37,994 bases of DNA, taken from the NCBI GenBank assembly GCA_029268065.1, contig JAJUHC010000025.1:1-37994 (forward strand). The letters run 5' to 3'. Positions 16,500 to 24,316 of the stretch are shown in pieces. Each line of letters begins with the position of its first letter. Positions within the stretch are counted from its first letter, which is position 1. The notes beneath the pieces are model-generated. The model searched no databases. It saw only the letters and a program-made list of their open reading frames with translations, and had not been told where the DNA came from. The DNA is from Clostridiales bacterium. GTDB lineage: Bacteria; Bacillota; Clostridia; Oscillospirales; Oscillospiraceae. A program made the position numbers and the translations under genes.

Positions 16500-17558
16500 T
16501 TACGCCGTCTTGAACTCGGCTACTGGGCTGTTCACGCTTCCGGAAAGCGACGCGTAAAAACGGATGCGCGTACCTGATGGAAGCCCAGTCAGCGGTGACG
16601 AATACGTCTGGGCGGAAGCTGATGTCTTGGGGTTAGAACCGTCCGAGGTGAATCTTATCGACGCTCCGGATGTCGCGCAGGCAAGCGTGACGCTCGAGGT
16701 GCCGGAGGCTGTCGGAGCCGCCGCCATTGAGCCCTTTGCGTGGACAAAGATGCCGTTTATCTTGTTGTCCAGCACGAAGCTGTCGTGGTAGAAGCGGCAC
16801 TCGCCTATGTCGGCGTCATATCCGACGGGGTTTTTCTGGACGCGCATGGTCTTAATCTTGAGCGGGTCAGCGGTCGCGTCCCTGTACTTGATGATGAAGT
16901 TTATGTCCGGCGCGGGGAAGTACGAGGATGGCACCGGAACTATTGACATTCCGTCGATGTAGCCGACAACTCCGCCCTCCACAGCCTTTGCACCCAGTGT
17001 GTCTATGCCCATTACCTCGTTTGAGAGCTTCGTGAGTATGTATACGGACTCGTTTATGAAAAGCACACGGTTTTTCTTCGGGACGAGCTTTTCGCTCATG
17101 GCGGCGGAGGCGCTCATAATCGCCTCGATAACCGTGCTCTTCGTAAGGGCAGTCGTGTTGAGAAGTCCGAGACCCGCGCCGTTGGCCCATTTCGCGAAAC
17201 GGTACTGGTCGATAGCCGGCGTGCATACCTCGTCCCAGTTCGACTTGAGCTGGGTGTTGCAGTGCTTGATGTTCATCTGGTCGGCGGCGTTGCCGTGGTC
17301 TATCGCGAAGGTGAAGCTCTTGTCCTGCGTAAGCGTCAGGGTCTGCACCGCGTCGCCCAGCTCCGAAACCTGGCCGAAGCGCGAGCCCGAAGCGCCCCTG
17401 TCGTAGTCGTTAAGCGTCACTGAATCAACGGAATATACTTTTATGCTTTTCGCTCCGTCGAAATCGTATTTTTTCCCTGCGAACTTGTCCGTGATAGAGA
17501 GCTGCTTGAAGCGCTCGTCCACCAGTTTGGAATACTGAGTCGTAAAATTGATCGCCAT
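16500..17558 (-). CDS. Major capsid protein with C-terminal Ig/chitobiase-like domain
   Basis: The protein has 352 residues; AAAGGA precedes the ATG. The start (AINFTTQYSKLVDERF..., then FDGAKSIKVYSVDSVTLNDY) and the order scaffold-coat-connector identify the coat protein of P22/HK97-fold podoviruses. Residues ~1-275 are the capsid core. The last ~75 residues (SSVTLACATSGASIRFTSDG...FYASLSGSVNSPVAEFKTA) look like the chitobiase/beta-hexosaminidase C-terminal Ig-like domain. Such surface decorations on capsids can bind cell-surface sugars. This is the expected highest-expressed gene and the hairpin after it fits that. Confidence 0.85.
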   Translation of the reverse strand: MAINFTTQYSKLVDERFKQLSITDKFAGKKYDFDGAKSIKVYSVDSVTLNDYDRGASGSRFGQVSELGDAVQTLTLTQDKSFTFAIDHGNAADQMNIKHCNTQLKSNWDEVCTPAIDQYRFAKWANGAGLGLLNTTALTKSTVIEAIMSASAAMSEKLVPKKNRVLFINESVYILTKLSNEVMGIDTLGAKAVEGGVVGYIDGMSIVPVPSSYFPAPDINFIIKYRDATADPLKIKTMRVQKNPVGYDADIGECRFYHDSFVLDNKINGIFVHAKGSMAAAPTASGTSSVTLACATSGASIRFTSDGSNPKTSASAQTYSSPLTGLPSGTRIRFYASLSGSVNSPVAEFKTA

Positions 17559-17595
17559 TTTTCATTTCCTTTCGTTCTTTGATTTTTTCTTTAAT

Positions 17596-18234
17596 TTAGT
17601 CGTCCTCGTACCAGAGTCTTTCAAGCTCGGAAATACGATCCGCCCTTCCGTCGGATGAGCGGGAACCGACGAAGCTCTCCCTGTTTCTTATGTTTTGCCG
17701 CTCCGCCTCAAGCTCTGTGCGGAGCCGCTCCCGCTCGTGCCCGTAAAAGGCTGCCGTGAGGCTTTTTCCGGCCGACACCTCGTCCCATACGCTTTGCGGG
17801 ATGTCCCGCACTCCTACGTCCGGGAAAGCGGAAATAAAACTCTCAATTTCAATTTTTTCTCTCTCCGCCTCCTGGGAAACTGCGCTCCCCTCGATCCGCG
17901 ATGCGGAGAGATCCGAGTATTTTTTCCTTATTCTGTCGTAATCCAGTCCCTTTTGAGCCAGCCTTATAAGCTCGTCCTTTCCCACCTCCAACCGCCTGTC
18001 AAGGTGCTTGAGCCTAAACAGGGTTTCGGTATGGTCGCCGTCTTTCCCCTCCTCTTTGCCCATTTTGCTCCTTGAGCCGGCCTCAGACGCCAGATTTTCT
18101 CCTTTCCAGTCCGCTTCAAGCTCCGAGATGGTCTTCTCGCTCGGGATCTCCTCCGCTTCCTCCGAAACGCCTTCAGCCTCGGAAAGGCCCCACTGCTCGT
18201 CTTGCGCCGTGTTTGCCGCCGTGTATTCTTCCAT
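17596..18234 (-). CDS. Capsid scaffold protein
   Basis: The protein has 212 residues and is directly upstream of the coat gene (37 nt), with AAGGAG before its ATG. It is very acidic and Glu/Lys-rich, with long predicted helices (EETPSEKTISELEAD-type runs, GKDELIRLAQKGLDYDRIRK), and has no hydrophobic core motif. Position, charge and size fit the scaffold proteins that guide P22-like coat assembly and then leave the shell. The call rests mainly on gene order. Confidence 0.7.
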   Translation of the reverse strand: MEEYTAANTAQDEQWGLSEAEGVSEEAEEIPSEKTISELEADWKGENLASEAGSRSKMGKEEGKDGDHTETLFRLKHLDRRLEVGKDELIRLAQKGLDYDRIRKKYSDLSASRIEGSAVSQEAEREKIEIESFISAFPDVGVRDIPQSVWDEVSAGKSLTAAFYGHERERLRTELEAERQNIRNRESFVGSRSSDGRADRISELERLWYEDD

Positions 18235-18343
18235 TTTTCTTCTCCTTTCGCCTGTGGTCGGGCGATTTTTTGTTTTTCGGGGCCGGTCTGCCCCTTCCCC
18301 GCGCCGAAACGCGCCTCGTAAACGCCGATTAATTTGTGTTTGC

Positions 18344-18730
18344 CTATTTGAAGGGCTCCTCGCCCTTTTTCATGCCGCGGAGCTCTATTTTTACACTCAC
18401 GCCGCCTCCCTTGGCTTCGTTTCCGATGGAGTAGACGGGCAGCTTTGCCCTTGAAACGCTCATGCTGTCCGTGCGCTGCTCTATGTCGTCTATAATCCGG
18501 AGCTGTGCCGCCTCAAGCACCCTCGCATAGGGAAGATAGCGTGGCGACGCGCCGGCGAGCACCTTACGGAAGTCCGAAACGCTTATGCCGAGCGCGACGC
18601 AGAGTCCAGGCGCCGTGGGCTTCCTCGAATTTTCCTCGCAGTCGGAAAAGTATCGCTCCACCTTATGCGCCAGCTCCGAAGGCGTGCATTCAAACCGCGC
18701 TTTTCTCGTAATTCCACCTCTTTTCGACAT
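18344..18730 (-). CDS. Small terminase (TerS)-like DNA-packaging protein
   Basis: The protein has 128 residues. It starts MSKRGGITRKARFECTPSEL and contains a helical part with a possible helix-turn-helix (GLCVALGISVSDFRKVLAGA), then RVLEAAQLRIIDDIEQR and a basic/hydrophilic end. TerS proteins bind the packaging site and recruit TerL. It is the first gene of the scaffold-coat unit, not next to TerL, which lies about 10 kb away. The call is tentative; a small DNA-binding regulator is the alternative. Its leader is AT-rich and holds the shared 15-nt motif. Confidence 0.55.
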   Translation of the reverse strand: MSKRGGITRKARFECTPSELAHKVERYFSDCEENSRKPTAPGLCVALGISVSDFRKVLAGASPRYLPYARVLEAAQLRIIDDIEQRTDSMSVSRAKLPVYSIGNEAKGGGVSVKIELRGMKKGEEPFK

Positions 18731-18771
18731 TTTGCAATTATTTTTGATATTTTGTAAAATATTTTTATTAA

Positions 18772-18786
18772 TTTCAAAATAATACT
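18772..18786 (-). promoter_or_regulatory. Copy 1 of a shared AT-rich upstream motif
   Basis: The minus-strand motif AGTATTATTTTGAAA lies 42 nt upstream of the TerS-like start codon and recurs at 21138-21152 upstream of the portal unit. Its TATTAT could be a -10 element, but no good -35 precedes it, so activator-dependent transcription is possible. It overlaps the divergent promoter at 18786-18813. Confidence 0.45.
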
Positions 18787-18813
18787 TGTAATTTATGGGA
18801 ATTATGCTATAAT
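18786..18813 (+). promoter_or_regulatory. Promoter of the lone rightward small gene
   Basis: -35 TTGTAA (18786-18791), 16-nt spacer ending in TGC (extended -10), and a consensus -10 TATAAT (18808-18813). It is divergent from the TerS-scaffold-coat unit and shares bases with that unit's motif. Confidence 0.7.
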
Positions 18814-18899
18814 ATAGTCAAGTCACACAAATTCGTCTTAGAGAAAGGAAGTGAATCCGGCGTTATTGCATATACAGCAGCGATGCCTTAGACTACCTG

Positions 18900-19136
18900 A
18901 TGACAGCCGTTGTAGAGAAATATGTTGATGACAGAAAGGACGGTAAGTTTATGAAAAACAAGGAAGTTGCAGAGGTCATTCATGAAGCGCTGGTAATGTA
19001 CATAGACGACATTAGTGTGATTGAAAGCGTTAAGGTGATTCCCGTTAGCGAGCCGGAATGCGGCAGCGAAAAGCTGCTCGTGACGCTCAAGGACGGTGAA
19101 AGGTACAAGCTGATTTTAAGAAAATGCGCAAGCTGA
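18900..19136 (+). CDS. Small acidic protein, only rightward gene in the phage cluster
   Basis: The protein has 78 residues if it starts at ATG 18900. An ATG at 18951 (61 residues, MKNKEVAEVIHEALVMYIDD) has the better Shine-Dalgarno (AAAGGACGG, 10-nt spacing) and may be the true start. A consensus promoter precedes it and an intrinsic terminator follows 2 nt after the stop, so it is its own transcription unit. The C-terminal half reads VKVIPVSEP...EKLLVTLKDGERYKLILRK, likely beta strands. No DNA-binding motif or known family was recognised. Placed divergently between the portal and TerS units, it may be a regulator or accessory factor; this is unproven. Confidence 0.6.
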   Translation: MTAVVEKYVDDRKDGKFMKNKEVAEVIHEALVMYIDDISVIESVKVIPVSEPECGSEKLLVTLKDGERYKLILRKCAS

Positions 19137-19138
19137 GC

Positions 19139-19165
19139 GGGAGAGGAGGACCTCTCCCCTTTTTT
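19139..19165 (+). terminator. Intrinsic terminator of the small rightward gene
   Basis: GGGAGAGG pairs with CCTCTCCC (8 bp, 4-nt loop) and CTTTTTT follows on the plus strand. Confidence 0.85.
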
Positions 19166-19220
19166 GAATTCCGCGCGCGGATAAAGCGTAGCATACCTCC
19201 CGATACCGCGGGGAAGCCGG

Positions 19221-20852
19221 TCACGCCATCTGCGTCCGCCCGAGCAGCTCCGCCATGTCCGGCGCTCCCCCGCCCGACGTTTCCGCCGCCTTTTCAGAGG
19301 CGTTTTTTCTTATTTTGTCTATAAGCTCCTGTTTTTTTGTTATATATCCGTCGGGCATGCGCTCCAGGTAGTCCTCGAAGTCGATGTGCCCCTGGGTAAG
19401 CAGGTTGTCGAGGGTCTGTATGGCCGCGGTTTCGCTCCAGTAGCTTGACGCGCCGACATCCAGCTTAAGGCTCATCGGCACCTCGCGAAGGCGTTTGAAG
19501 TCAAAGGCCGAAAGCTTGGTTTCGCCGGCTTTTTCGTCTCTGATCTCCACATATCGAAGCCCGTAATAGCTCTGCATGAAGTCGAGATAAATCCGTCCCA
19601 GATCCTCGAGGCTCTTGTAGAGGCTTTCCCTGGTGTTCTCCATAGGCACGCCCGATGCTCTCTGGAGCGCAATAATTGCGGAGGTGTTGTCTGGCCGCAC
19701 GTCTCCGAGCGCGGCGTCTGTCGCGCCAAGAAAGGTCTGGGTGTAATTCACCGCGAGGTCGATAAACTGGGAAATCTGAGGCGATATCTGCGCGGGGTCG
19801 ATTATCCGTGCAACGTTCAGCACATCCCCCCCGTTGACTCCTATCGCCGCTCCTACCCTCGAGTCCCATTTAGCCACCCGCGTTTTGTCGTAGACTATTT
19901 TGGGGTAGGCCGTGGTCATAAGGCTTATCATCGCCATCGCAAAGAGCTTGTTGACAAATATCTGATTCGGTATAAGCCCCGTAATGAGCGCCTGCCCGTG
20001 GTAGCAGTCCTGCACATAGTCCCAGCTCATCCAGGATATCGGATAAAGCTTGAGGCCCGTGTCCCATTCGTTTCGGATGACCGCCTCTCTGGTGCATTCG
20101 AAGGCGAAGATGTGCCCGGTCTTCTTGTCGCGCCTGTACCTGAGCAGTACCGTTACGCGATCGTCGCCCTCCACGTTTCCGTGGACGCTGCCGTCCCCCG
20201 AATCGGGACCTATTGACTCCCAGTCAGGGCTTCCGCTTTCTCTGGCGCACTCGCGGACCTCGGGAACCTGCCGCCGCGCCGAAACGATGATGTATGGCTG
20301 CTTCTGGACGTTCCTCGAATTCGGATTGCCGAAGAAAACCCGGGTGTTCTCGACGATTTCGGTCCTTATCGCGCCCCTCGCCCTCTGCCCCGTCTCCGCC
20401 TCGGGATCAAAGTAGGTATGCATTACCCCGTCGCCGTCAACTGCGGCGTTTCGGACGAACTCGCGTATGAGAGCGCCGATGCCGTTAGATTCGAAAATGC
20501 TTTCAAACTCCGCATTCACTATCTCCGCGAGCTGTTCGGCGGCTCCTCCCTTAGGATAATAGGCTCCCGCAAGCGGAGAGGCGTTGATTTTTAGTTTGCT
20601 GCCTATTATCGAGGCCACCGAAAAAAGCGTTACCCGCTTCAGGAAGTTGAAAACCGGGGTCGGCAGCCCGTTCGCAGCCACTCCCTCCCACTGCTTTCCT
20701 ATGAAGAAGTTCTCGTTCTGTTCCACGGTGTCGTAGAGATTTATCCTCGAATTGTAGGCCGCAGCCTTTTCGTAGTCCTCCCAAACTCTGCCCGGAAGGG
20801 CGCGCTCAGATGGTTCCAGCGCCGCCTCTTCACTCTTCTTGTAAACCCTCAC
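19221..20852 (-). CDS. P22-type portal protein
   Basis: The protein has 543 residues and starts with GTG, which overlaps the stop codon of the preceding gene (GTGA). The sequence shows the portal pattern of short-tailed phages: NLYDTVEQNENFFIGKQW at the front, then PVFNFLKRVTLFSVASIIGS. A wing region follows with YFDPEAE..., and RVTVLLRYRRDKKTGHIFAF. The crown-side helices include SWDYVQDCYHGQALITGL and RASGVPMENTRESLYKSLED, and the C-terminus is helical. Twelve copies form the ring through which DNA enters the capsid. It is encoded ahead of the TerS-scaffold-coat group, but TerL is not adjacent as would be usual. Confidence 0.9.
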   Translation of the reverse strand: MRVYKKSEEAALEPSERALPGRVWEDYEKAAAYNSRINLYDTVEQNENFFIGKQWEGVAANGLPTPVFNFLKRVTLFSVASIIGSKLKINASPLAGAYYPKGGAAEQLAEIVNAEFESIFESNGIGALIREFVRNAAVDGDGVMHTYFDPEAETGQRARGAIRTEIVENTRVFFGNPNSRNVQKQPYIIVSARRQVPEVRECARESGSPDWESIGPDSGDGSVHGNVEGDDRVTVLLRYRRDKKTGHIFAFECTREAVIRNEWDTGLKLYPISWMSWDYVQDCYHGQALITGLIPNQIFVNKLFAMAMISLMTTAYPKIVYDKTRVAKWDSRVGAAIGVNGGDVLNVARIIDPAQISPQISQFIDLAVNYTQTFLGATDAALGDVRPDNTSAIIALQRASGVPMENTRESLYKSLEDLGRIYLDFMQSYYGLRYVEIRDEKAGETKLSAFDFKRLREVPMSLKLDVGASSYWSETAAIQTLDNLLTQGHIDFEDYLERMPDGYITKKQELIDKIRKNASEKAAETSGGGAPDMAELLGRTQMA

Positions 20853-21118
20853 AGGCTCTCACCGTCCTTTTTACACCCCATATAGGCGAGCAGGTTCGCT
20901 ATTCCCTCTTCCCAGAGACGCTGCTCGAAAAGAGCCTTTTCATCCCTGCTGGTCCCGTCGAAGGAAAAGCCGGAATCCGGTTTCTCGCGCTCCTGCCGCT
21001 TAACGAGGAGGCTGAGCAGGGTCTCATCAAGCTCCGAGAGCCTTCCCAGAACCACGGCGGACAAAAAAGCGGCGAGCGCGGAAAGTAAGCAGGCAGCGCA
21101 AATAAGCAGAATCACCAT
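20849..21118 (-). CDS. Small membrane-anchored protein upstream of the portal gene
   Basis: The protein has 89 residues; GGAGGG precedes the ATG. One N-terminal hydrophobic helix (VILLICAACLLSALAAFLSA) is followed by a charged helical tail. Its stop overlaps the portal start, so the two are translationally coupled. No family is recognised. It is the first gene of the portal transcription unit. Confidence 0.6.
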   Translation of the reverse strand: MVILLICAACLLSALAAFLSAVVLGRLSELDETLLSLLVKRQEREKPDSGFSFDGTSRDEKALFEQRLWEEGIANLLAYMGCKKDGESL

Positions 21119-21132
21119 AAACCCTCCATATA

Positions 21133-21152
21133 ATTATTTTCAAAATAATACT
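21133..21152 (-). promoter_or_regulatory. Copy 2 of the shared motif inside a 17-bp palindrome
   Basis: ATTATTTT-C-AAAATAAT (21133-21149) is a near-perfect inverted repeat, and the minus-strand 15-mer AGTATTATTTTGAAA (21138-21152) is shared with 18772-18786. TATTAT could be a -10 giving a transcript start about 20-25 nt before the ATG with the SD in place. No -35 is evident. Confidence 0.5.
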
Positions 21153-21199
21153 AGCACTAATCGCTTTTGCATTACAGACGACAAGTCACGCCGAAAACG

Positions 21200-21247
21200 A
21201 GGGCGCCGCAGGGCCTTGAAAGCCGCTCAGCGCCTTGCTTTTTTTAT
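21200..21247 (+). terminator. Hairpin with T-run upstream of the Nudix gene
   Basis: AGGGCGC pairs with GCGCCTT (one G-T) around an inner GGC/GCC hairpin and is followed by GCTTTTTTT. No rightward gene precedes it, so it could end a short antisense or leader transcript. The evidence is weak. Confidence 0.3.
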
Positions 21248-21346
21248 TCTTCATCTCCCCGCAGGCTGCCTGAAACGTGTTTTTTCCGCATCACGGCAAG
21301 CTGCCGATTTGCGCTGCTCATCGCTTTCAAAACCGGGCGCTGTTCC

Positions 21347-21375
21347 TTGCCAATCTCCCCGTCCCGTGCTATCAT
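21347..21375 (+). promoter_or_regulatory. Promoter of the Nudix gene
   Basis: -35 TTGCCA (21347-21352), exactly 17 nt, -10 TATCAT (21370-21375): five of six matches in both boxes. The start site would be near 21382, just ahead of GGGGTGA and the ATG at 21396, which rules out longer upstream starts. Confidence 0.75.
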
Positions 21376-21395
21376 ATCCGTGTGGGGTGAATAAT

Positions 21396-21932
21396 ATGGA
21401 AATATTTGACATCTACGACAAAGACAGAGTAAAAACGGGCAAAACGCTCGAGAGGACAGGGCTGACGGACGAGCGCGACACGGGCGAATACTTTCTCGTC
21501 ATACATGTCTGCGTGTTCAACTCAAGGGGCGAAATGCTCATACAGCAGCGTCAGCCCTTTAAGGACGGCTGGGCGAACCTTTGGGACCTTACCGTCGGCG
21601 GGCATGCGCTCTCCGGCGAAACCAGCCGGCAGGCGGCCGAAAGGGAACTTTTTGAGGAAATAGGGCTTAGGCTCGACTTTTCGGGCGCGCGGCCCAACCT
21701 CACAGTGCATTCCGCTCTCTGCTTTGACGATTATTATCTGATGGAGGCCGAACCGGACATAGATACTCTCCCCCTCCAGTACGAGGAGGTGCAGCGCGTA
21801 AAATGGGCGGGACGCGAAGAGATATTTGCGCTCATAGACAGCGGGGAGTTCATACCCTACTATAAGCCCCTCGTAGAGCTGCTATTTTCCATGCGCGGGC
21901 GCTTTTCAGCCCGCTTCCGCAACGACCTCTGA
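21396..21932 (+). CDS. Nudix hydrolase (YfcD / IPP-isomerase-like subgroup)
   Basis: The protein has 178 residues. The Nudix box GX5EX7REUXEEXGU is complete (GGHALSGETSRQAAE, RELFEEIGL, ~71-94), so Mg-dependent cleavage of a nucleoside-diphosphate-linked or isopentenyl-diphosphate-type substrate is expected. The front (EIFDIYDKDRVKTGKT) and VIHVCVFNSRGEMLIQQR are typical of the YfcD/Idi-like clade. True Idi1 activity needs further conserved Cys/Glu residues that I did not verify. It has its own promoter and terminator, lies rightward against the phage genes, and appears to be an ordinary host gene. Confidence 0.85.
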   Translation: MEIFDIYDKDRVKTGKTLERTGLTDERDTGEYFLVIHVCVFNSRGEMLIQQRQPFKDGWANLWDLTVGGHALSGETSRQAAERELFEEIGLRLDFSGARPNLTVHSALCFDDYYLMEAEPDIDTLPLQYEEVQRVKWAGREEIFALIDSGEFIPYYKPLVELLFSMRGRFSARFRNDL

Positions 21933-21950
21933 TAAAACACCCGAGATAAA

Positions 21951-21994
21951 GCAAAGGGACCGTCTCAGTTTTCATTCTGAGACAGTCCCTTTGC
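21951..21994 (+). terminator. Terminator after the Nudix gene
   Basis: An 18-bp arm (GCAAAGGGAC...GTCTCAG) pairs with CTGAGAC...GTCCCTTTGC with one C-A mismatch and an 8-nt loop. The T-run is short, so it is a strong hairpin with modest termination features. Confidence 0.6.
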
Positions 21995-22155
21995 CGTTCT
22001 GAAGACCCTCCGTTAATTGAAGAAATGCGTTTTCTGACGTTAGCATTTATTATTTACCACTTTTGTATATTTCTGCTTTTTTCGTCCTCAGGTAAGCTCT
22101 ATAATTGTCGCAGAATCCCTTGTAGCAGCATTGCCGCAGGGAGCCTCAAAATCAG

Positions 22156-23721
22156 ATGAAAGCAGGGCAGAATATGGTAAAAAACTGTCGGCGCCCCGGA
22201 CATTTTAGATCCAGAATACTATCGGCGCTCCTCTCTCTGTCTCTGACGATTACCCTTGCCTCCGCGGGTGCGGGGGCTTCAGCGGCAGCCGCCTTCGGAT
22301 ACTGGAGCGATTACGCATCCGAGCCTGTTTTCGACGCCGCCGCGAATACATATACGATTAGAGACGCCTCTCAACTCGCGTGGCTCTCGAACGCCGTAGA
22401 CGACGGAATGCACTTTGAGGGCTGCAAGTTCCGTCTTGCGAAGAACATTGACCTCAGCGCGCATTTCTGGGTGCCTATCGGAGCGGGAGGCTCCGAATTT
22501 CGCGGATATTTCGACGGCGACGGTTTCACCATAAGCGGACTTAGGATCGGGACACCCTCCAATCCCGAAAACCGCTACAGTTATGTCGGACTATTCGGTT
22601 TGTGCTCAAATGCGTTCTTCACCGACGTCGTACTCACGGACCTGAGCGTCTACTGCGCGGGAAAAAACGCATCTGAAGGCTCTGAGCCCACGAGCATGCT
22701 GTATGTAGGAGCGATGGTTGCGAACAACTACGGCGTCTGCGGCATGTCCAACTGCCGTTCCTCAGGTCTTGTCATCGTCTCTGGCGGCGGCTCCGGCTGC
22801 TGCGCCGGTGGGCTTTTCGGGTTCTTTGACGGTCCGGCCTCGGATTGCCGTTCGGACTGCGAGGTTCGTGCGTGGAGCTCCGGTTGCGTCGGAGGACTCG
22901 GCGGCGTCGCTGCCGGCAGCTATACCCGCTGCTTTGCCTCCGGCAATGTCACAGGCGGCGACGGTGCGATGGCTGGCGGTCTTTTCGGCTCAATTTCGGG
23001 CGGCAGCGATAATAGATGCCGGGTGACTCAGTGCTTTGCCGTCTGCAGCGTCAGCTGCGGCTCTGAGGCTGAGATAAAGATCGCTCAGGGAGCGCTTTTC
23101 GTAAAAGGCGCAATGGCCGGCGGGCTTGCGGGGTACATAAACTGCGCCGATGTAAGCAACTGCTACGTTTCCTGTCCTGTAACAGGCGGGGCGAAGGACT
23201 TAAACGGCGACGGCGGGCTTGAGGTGATGCTCGGTGCCGTAGCGGCGGGCTCTGACGCCGCTTCATACGACGGAGTGTACTGGAACTCTGGCGCGGGCCT
23301 TACCAGGGGTGACTCGGCCCTTATCGCGACGGCCTTCGACCCGAGCTCTGGCGGCGAGGACAGGACGACGGCTCTGACCACGGACTTTATGAGAAGCCAG
23401 GATTTTCTCAGGCTGCTGAATAGTTCAAAACCTGGTACTGTGCCTTGGGAAATATACCCCGGACATAACGGAGGCTTCCCTACGATCGCCGGAACAGGCG
23501 CTCCGCTTCAGTCTCTGAAAATCGCATCTCCGACCGCTTCCGCCGTACTTGTAAACGGCGCGAGGGCAGGCATTGCCGCCTACAACATTGAAGGCTATAA
23601 CTACTTAAGGCTCCGCGACCTGACTTCGGCTCTAAGCGGCACACGTAAGCAGTTCGGCGTGGGCTGGGACAGCGCGTCCGAAACGATAACCATTAGCACC
23701 TCCTCGGGCTGCTCGGTATAG
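22156..23721 (+). CDS. Secreted GLUG-repeat protein with copper-amine-oxidase N-terminal-like domain
   Basis: The protein has 521 residues. A TATAAT lies at 22100-22105. ATG 22156 or ATG 22174 (closer AGGG) is the start. An N-terminal signal peptide (LLSLSLTITLASAGAGASAA) precedes a right-handed beta-helix-like region (~40-420) with Cys- and Gly-rich GLUG-type units (VGLFGLCSNAFF, AGGLFGFFDG, AGGLFGSISGG), as in M26 IgA-protease stalks. Residues ~450-521 (LQSLKIASPTASAVLVNGA...YNYLRLRDLTSALSGTRKQFGVGWDS) match the copper-amine-oxidase N-terminal-like domain that is frequent on clostridial wall proteins. It has no SLH or sortase signal, so it is secreted or bound through that domain. The substrate is not evident. 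Confidence 0.75.
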   Translation: MKAGQNMVKNCRRPGHFRSRILSALLSLSLTITLASAGAGASAAAAFGYWSDYASEPVFDAAANTYTIRDASQLAWLSNAVDDGMHFEGCKFRLAKNIDLSAHFWVPIGAGGSEFRGYFDGDGFTISGLRIGTPSNPENRYSYVGLFGLCSNAFFTDVVLTDLSVYCAGKNASEGSEPTSMLYVGAMVANNYGVCGMSNCRSSGLVIVSGGGSGCCAGGLFGFFDGPASDCRSDCEVRAWSSGCVGGLGGVAAGSYTRCFASGNVTGGDGAMAGGLFGSISGGSDNRCRVTQCFAVCSVSCGSEAEIKIAQGALFVKGAMAGGLAGYINCADVSNCYVSCPVTGGAKDLNGDGGLEVMLGAVAAGSDAASYDGVYWNSGAGLTRGDSALIATAFDPSSGGEDRTTALTTDFMRSQDFLRLLNSSKPGTVPWEIYPGHNGGFPTIAGTGAPLQSLKIASPTASAVLVNGARAGIAAYNIEGYNYLRLRDLTSALSGTRKQFGVGWDSASETITISTSSGCSV

Positions 23722-23828
23722 ATCTTTTGAGGCGATCGGAGGCGGCGGCTGTTTGCGCTTACGGAAAGCTGCCGCAAACCGCTGAGTCCCAACCATTAAC
23801 CGCTTTGAATACTACTCCCGCAAATATG

Positions 23829-23912
23829 CTCCCGCGGCTCATCAGAGCCGCGGGAGTCAAACTGTATAAAAGCCAAAATTCAAAATTGATATATTACTAA
23901 AAAAACCATAAT
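23829..23912 (+). repeat. Hairpin plus AT-rich tail, copy 1 of a degenerate 3' element
   Basis: A perfect 12-bp hairpin (CTCCCGCGGCTC, loop ATCA) at 23829-23856 is followed by a tail with CTGTA, AAAA, TTGATATA and AAAAAAAC in order. The same order occurs after the first hairpin at 28775. It lies downstream of the GLUG gene and probably shares in its termination. Confidence 0.5.
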
Positions 23913-23965
23913 TACAGCATTTCTCAAGCTTGTGCCCGCAGATACTCAAGCCCCGGCGTTCACGC

Positions 23966-24016
23966 AAAAAATGCGGCGCGGGAGGGGCGGCGCACCCAAG
24001 CTTTTCCCCCCTCCCG
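23966..24016 (-). terminator. Terminator of the SLH-small-protein operon
   Basis: On the minus strand CGGGAGGGG pairs with CCCCTCCCG (9 bp, 20-nt loop) and is followed, after a few nt, by TTTTTTG. It lies 31 nt after the stop codon of the 81-residue gene. Confidence 0.65.
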
Positions 24017-24047
24017 TGTCGGTACAAGTAACAATCGAGAATTCAAA

Positions 24048-24293
24048 TCAGTTTTTCCACTCGGACAGCCATTTCTGCTTGTCGCTTGCGACAGCGTTCA
24101 CTATTTCGAGCCCCGAGTGAAAGCCGTCAAAGGTTCCCCTGGATATTTCCTTTTCGACCAAATTTAAAAGGTTTCCGTAATAATCCTCTGCGGATATTTT
24201 GTCTGTGGTCTGACCGAAATGCTGCTGCCTCTCATCATCCGCAAGGCGGGAATACTCGTTTCGTACCTGGGCCATCAGTTTTTCGCGTTTCAT
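24048..24293 (-). CDS. Small hydrophilic protein downstream of an SLH gene
   Basis: The protein has 81 residues with AAGGAG 6-9 nt before the ATG. It reads MKREKLMAQVRNEYSRLADD, then QTTDKISAEDYYGNLLNLVE and FDGFHSGLEIVNAVASDKQK. It is helical, charged, and has no signal peptide or membrane segment. It begins 23 nt after the SLH gene and is followed by a terminator, so it is the second gene of a two-gene operon. No family was recognised. Confidence 0.6.
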   Translation of the reverse strand: MKREKLMAQVRNEYSRLADDERQQHFGQTTDKISAEDYYGNLLNLVEKEISRGTFDGFHSGLEIVNAVASDKQKWLSEWKN

Positions 24294-24316
24294 TTGGCTC
24301 TCCTTTTGCCGATCTC

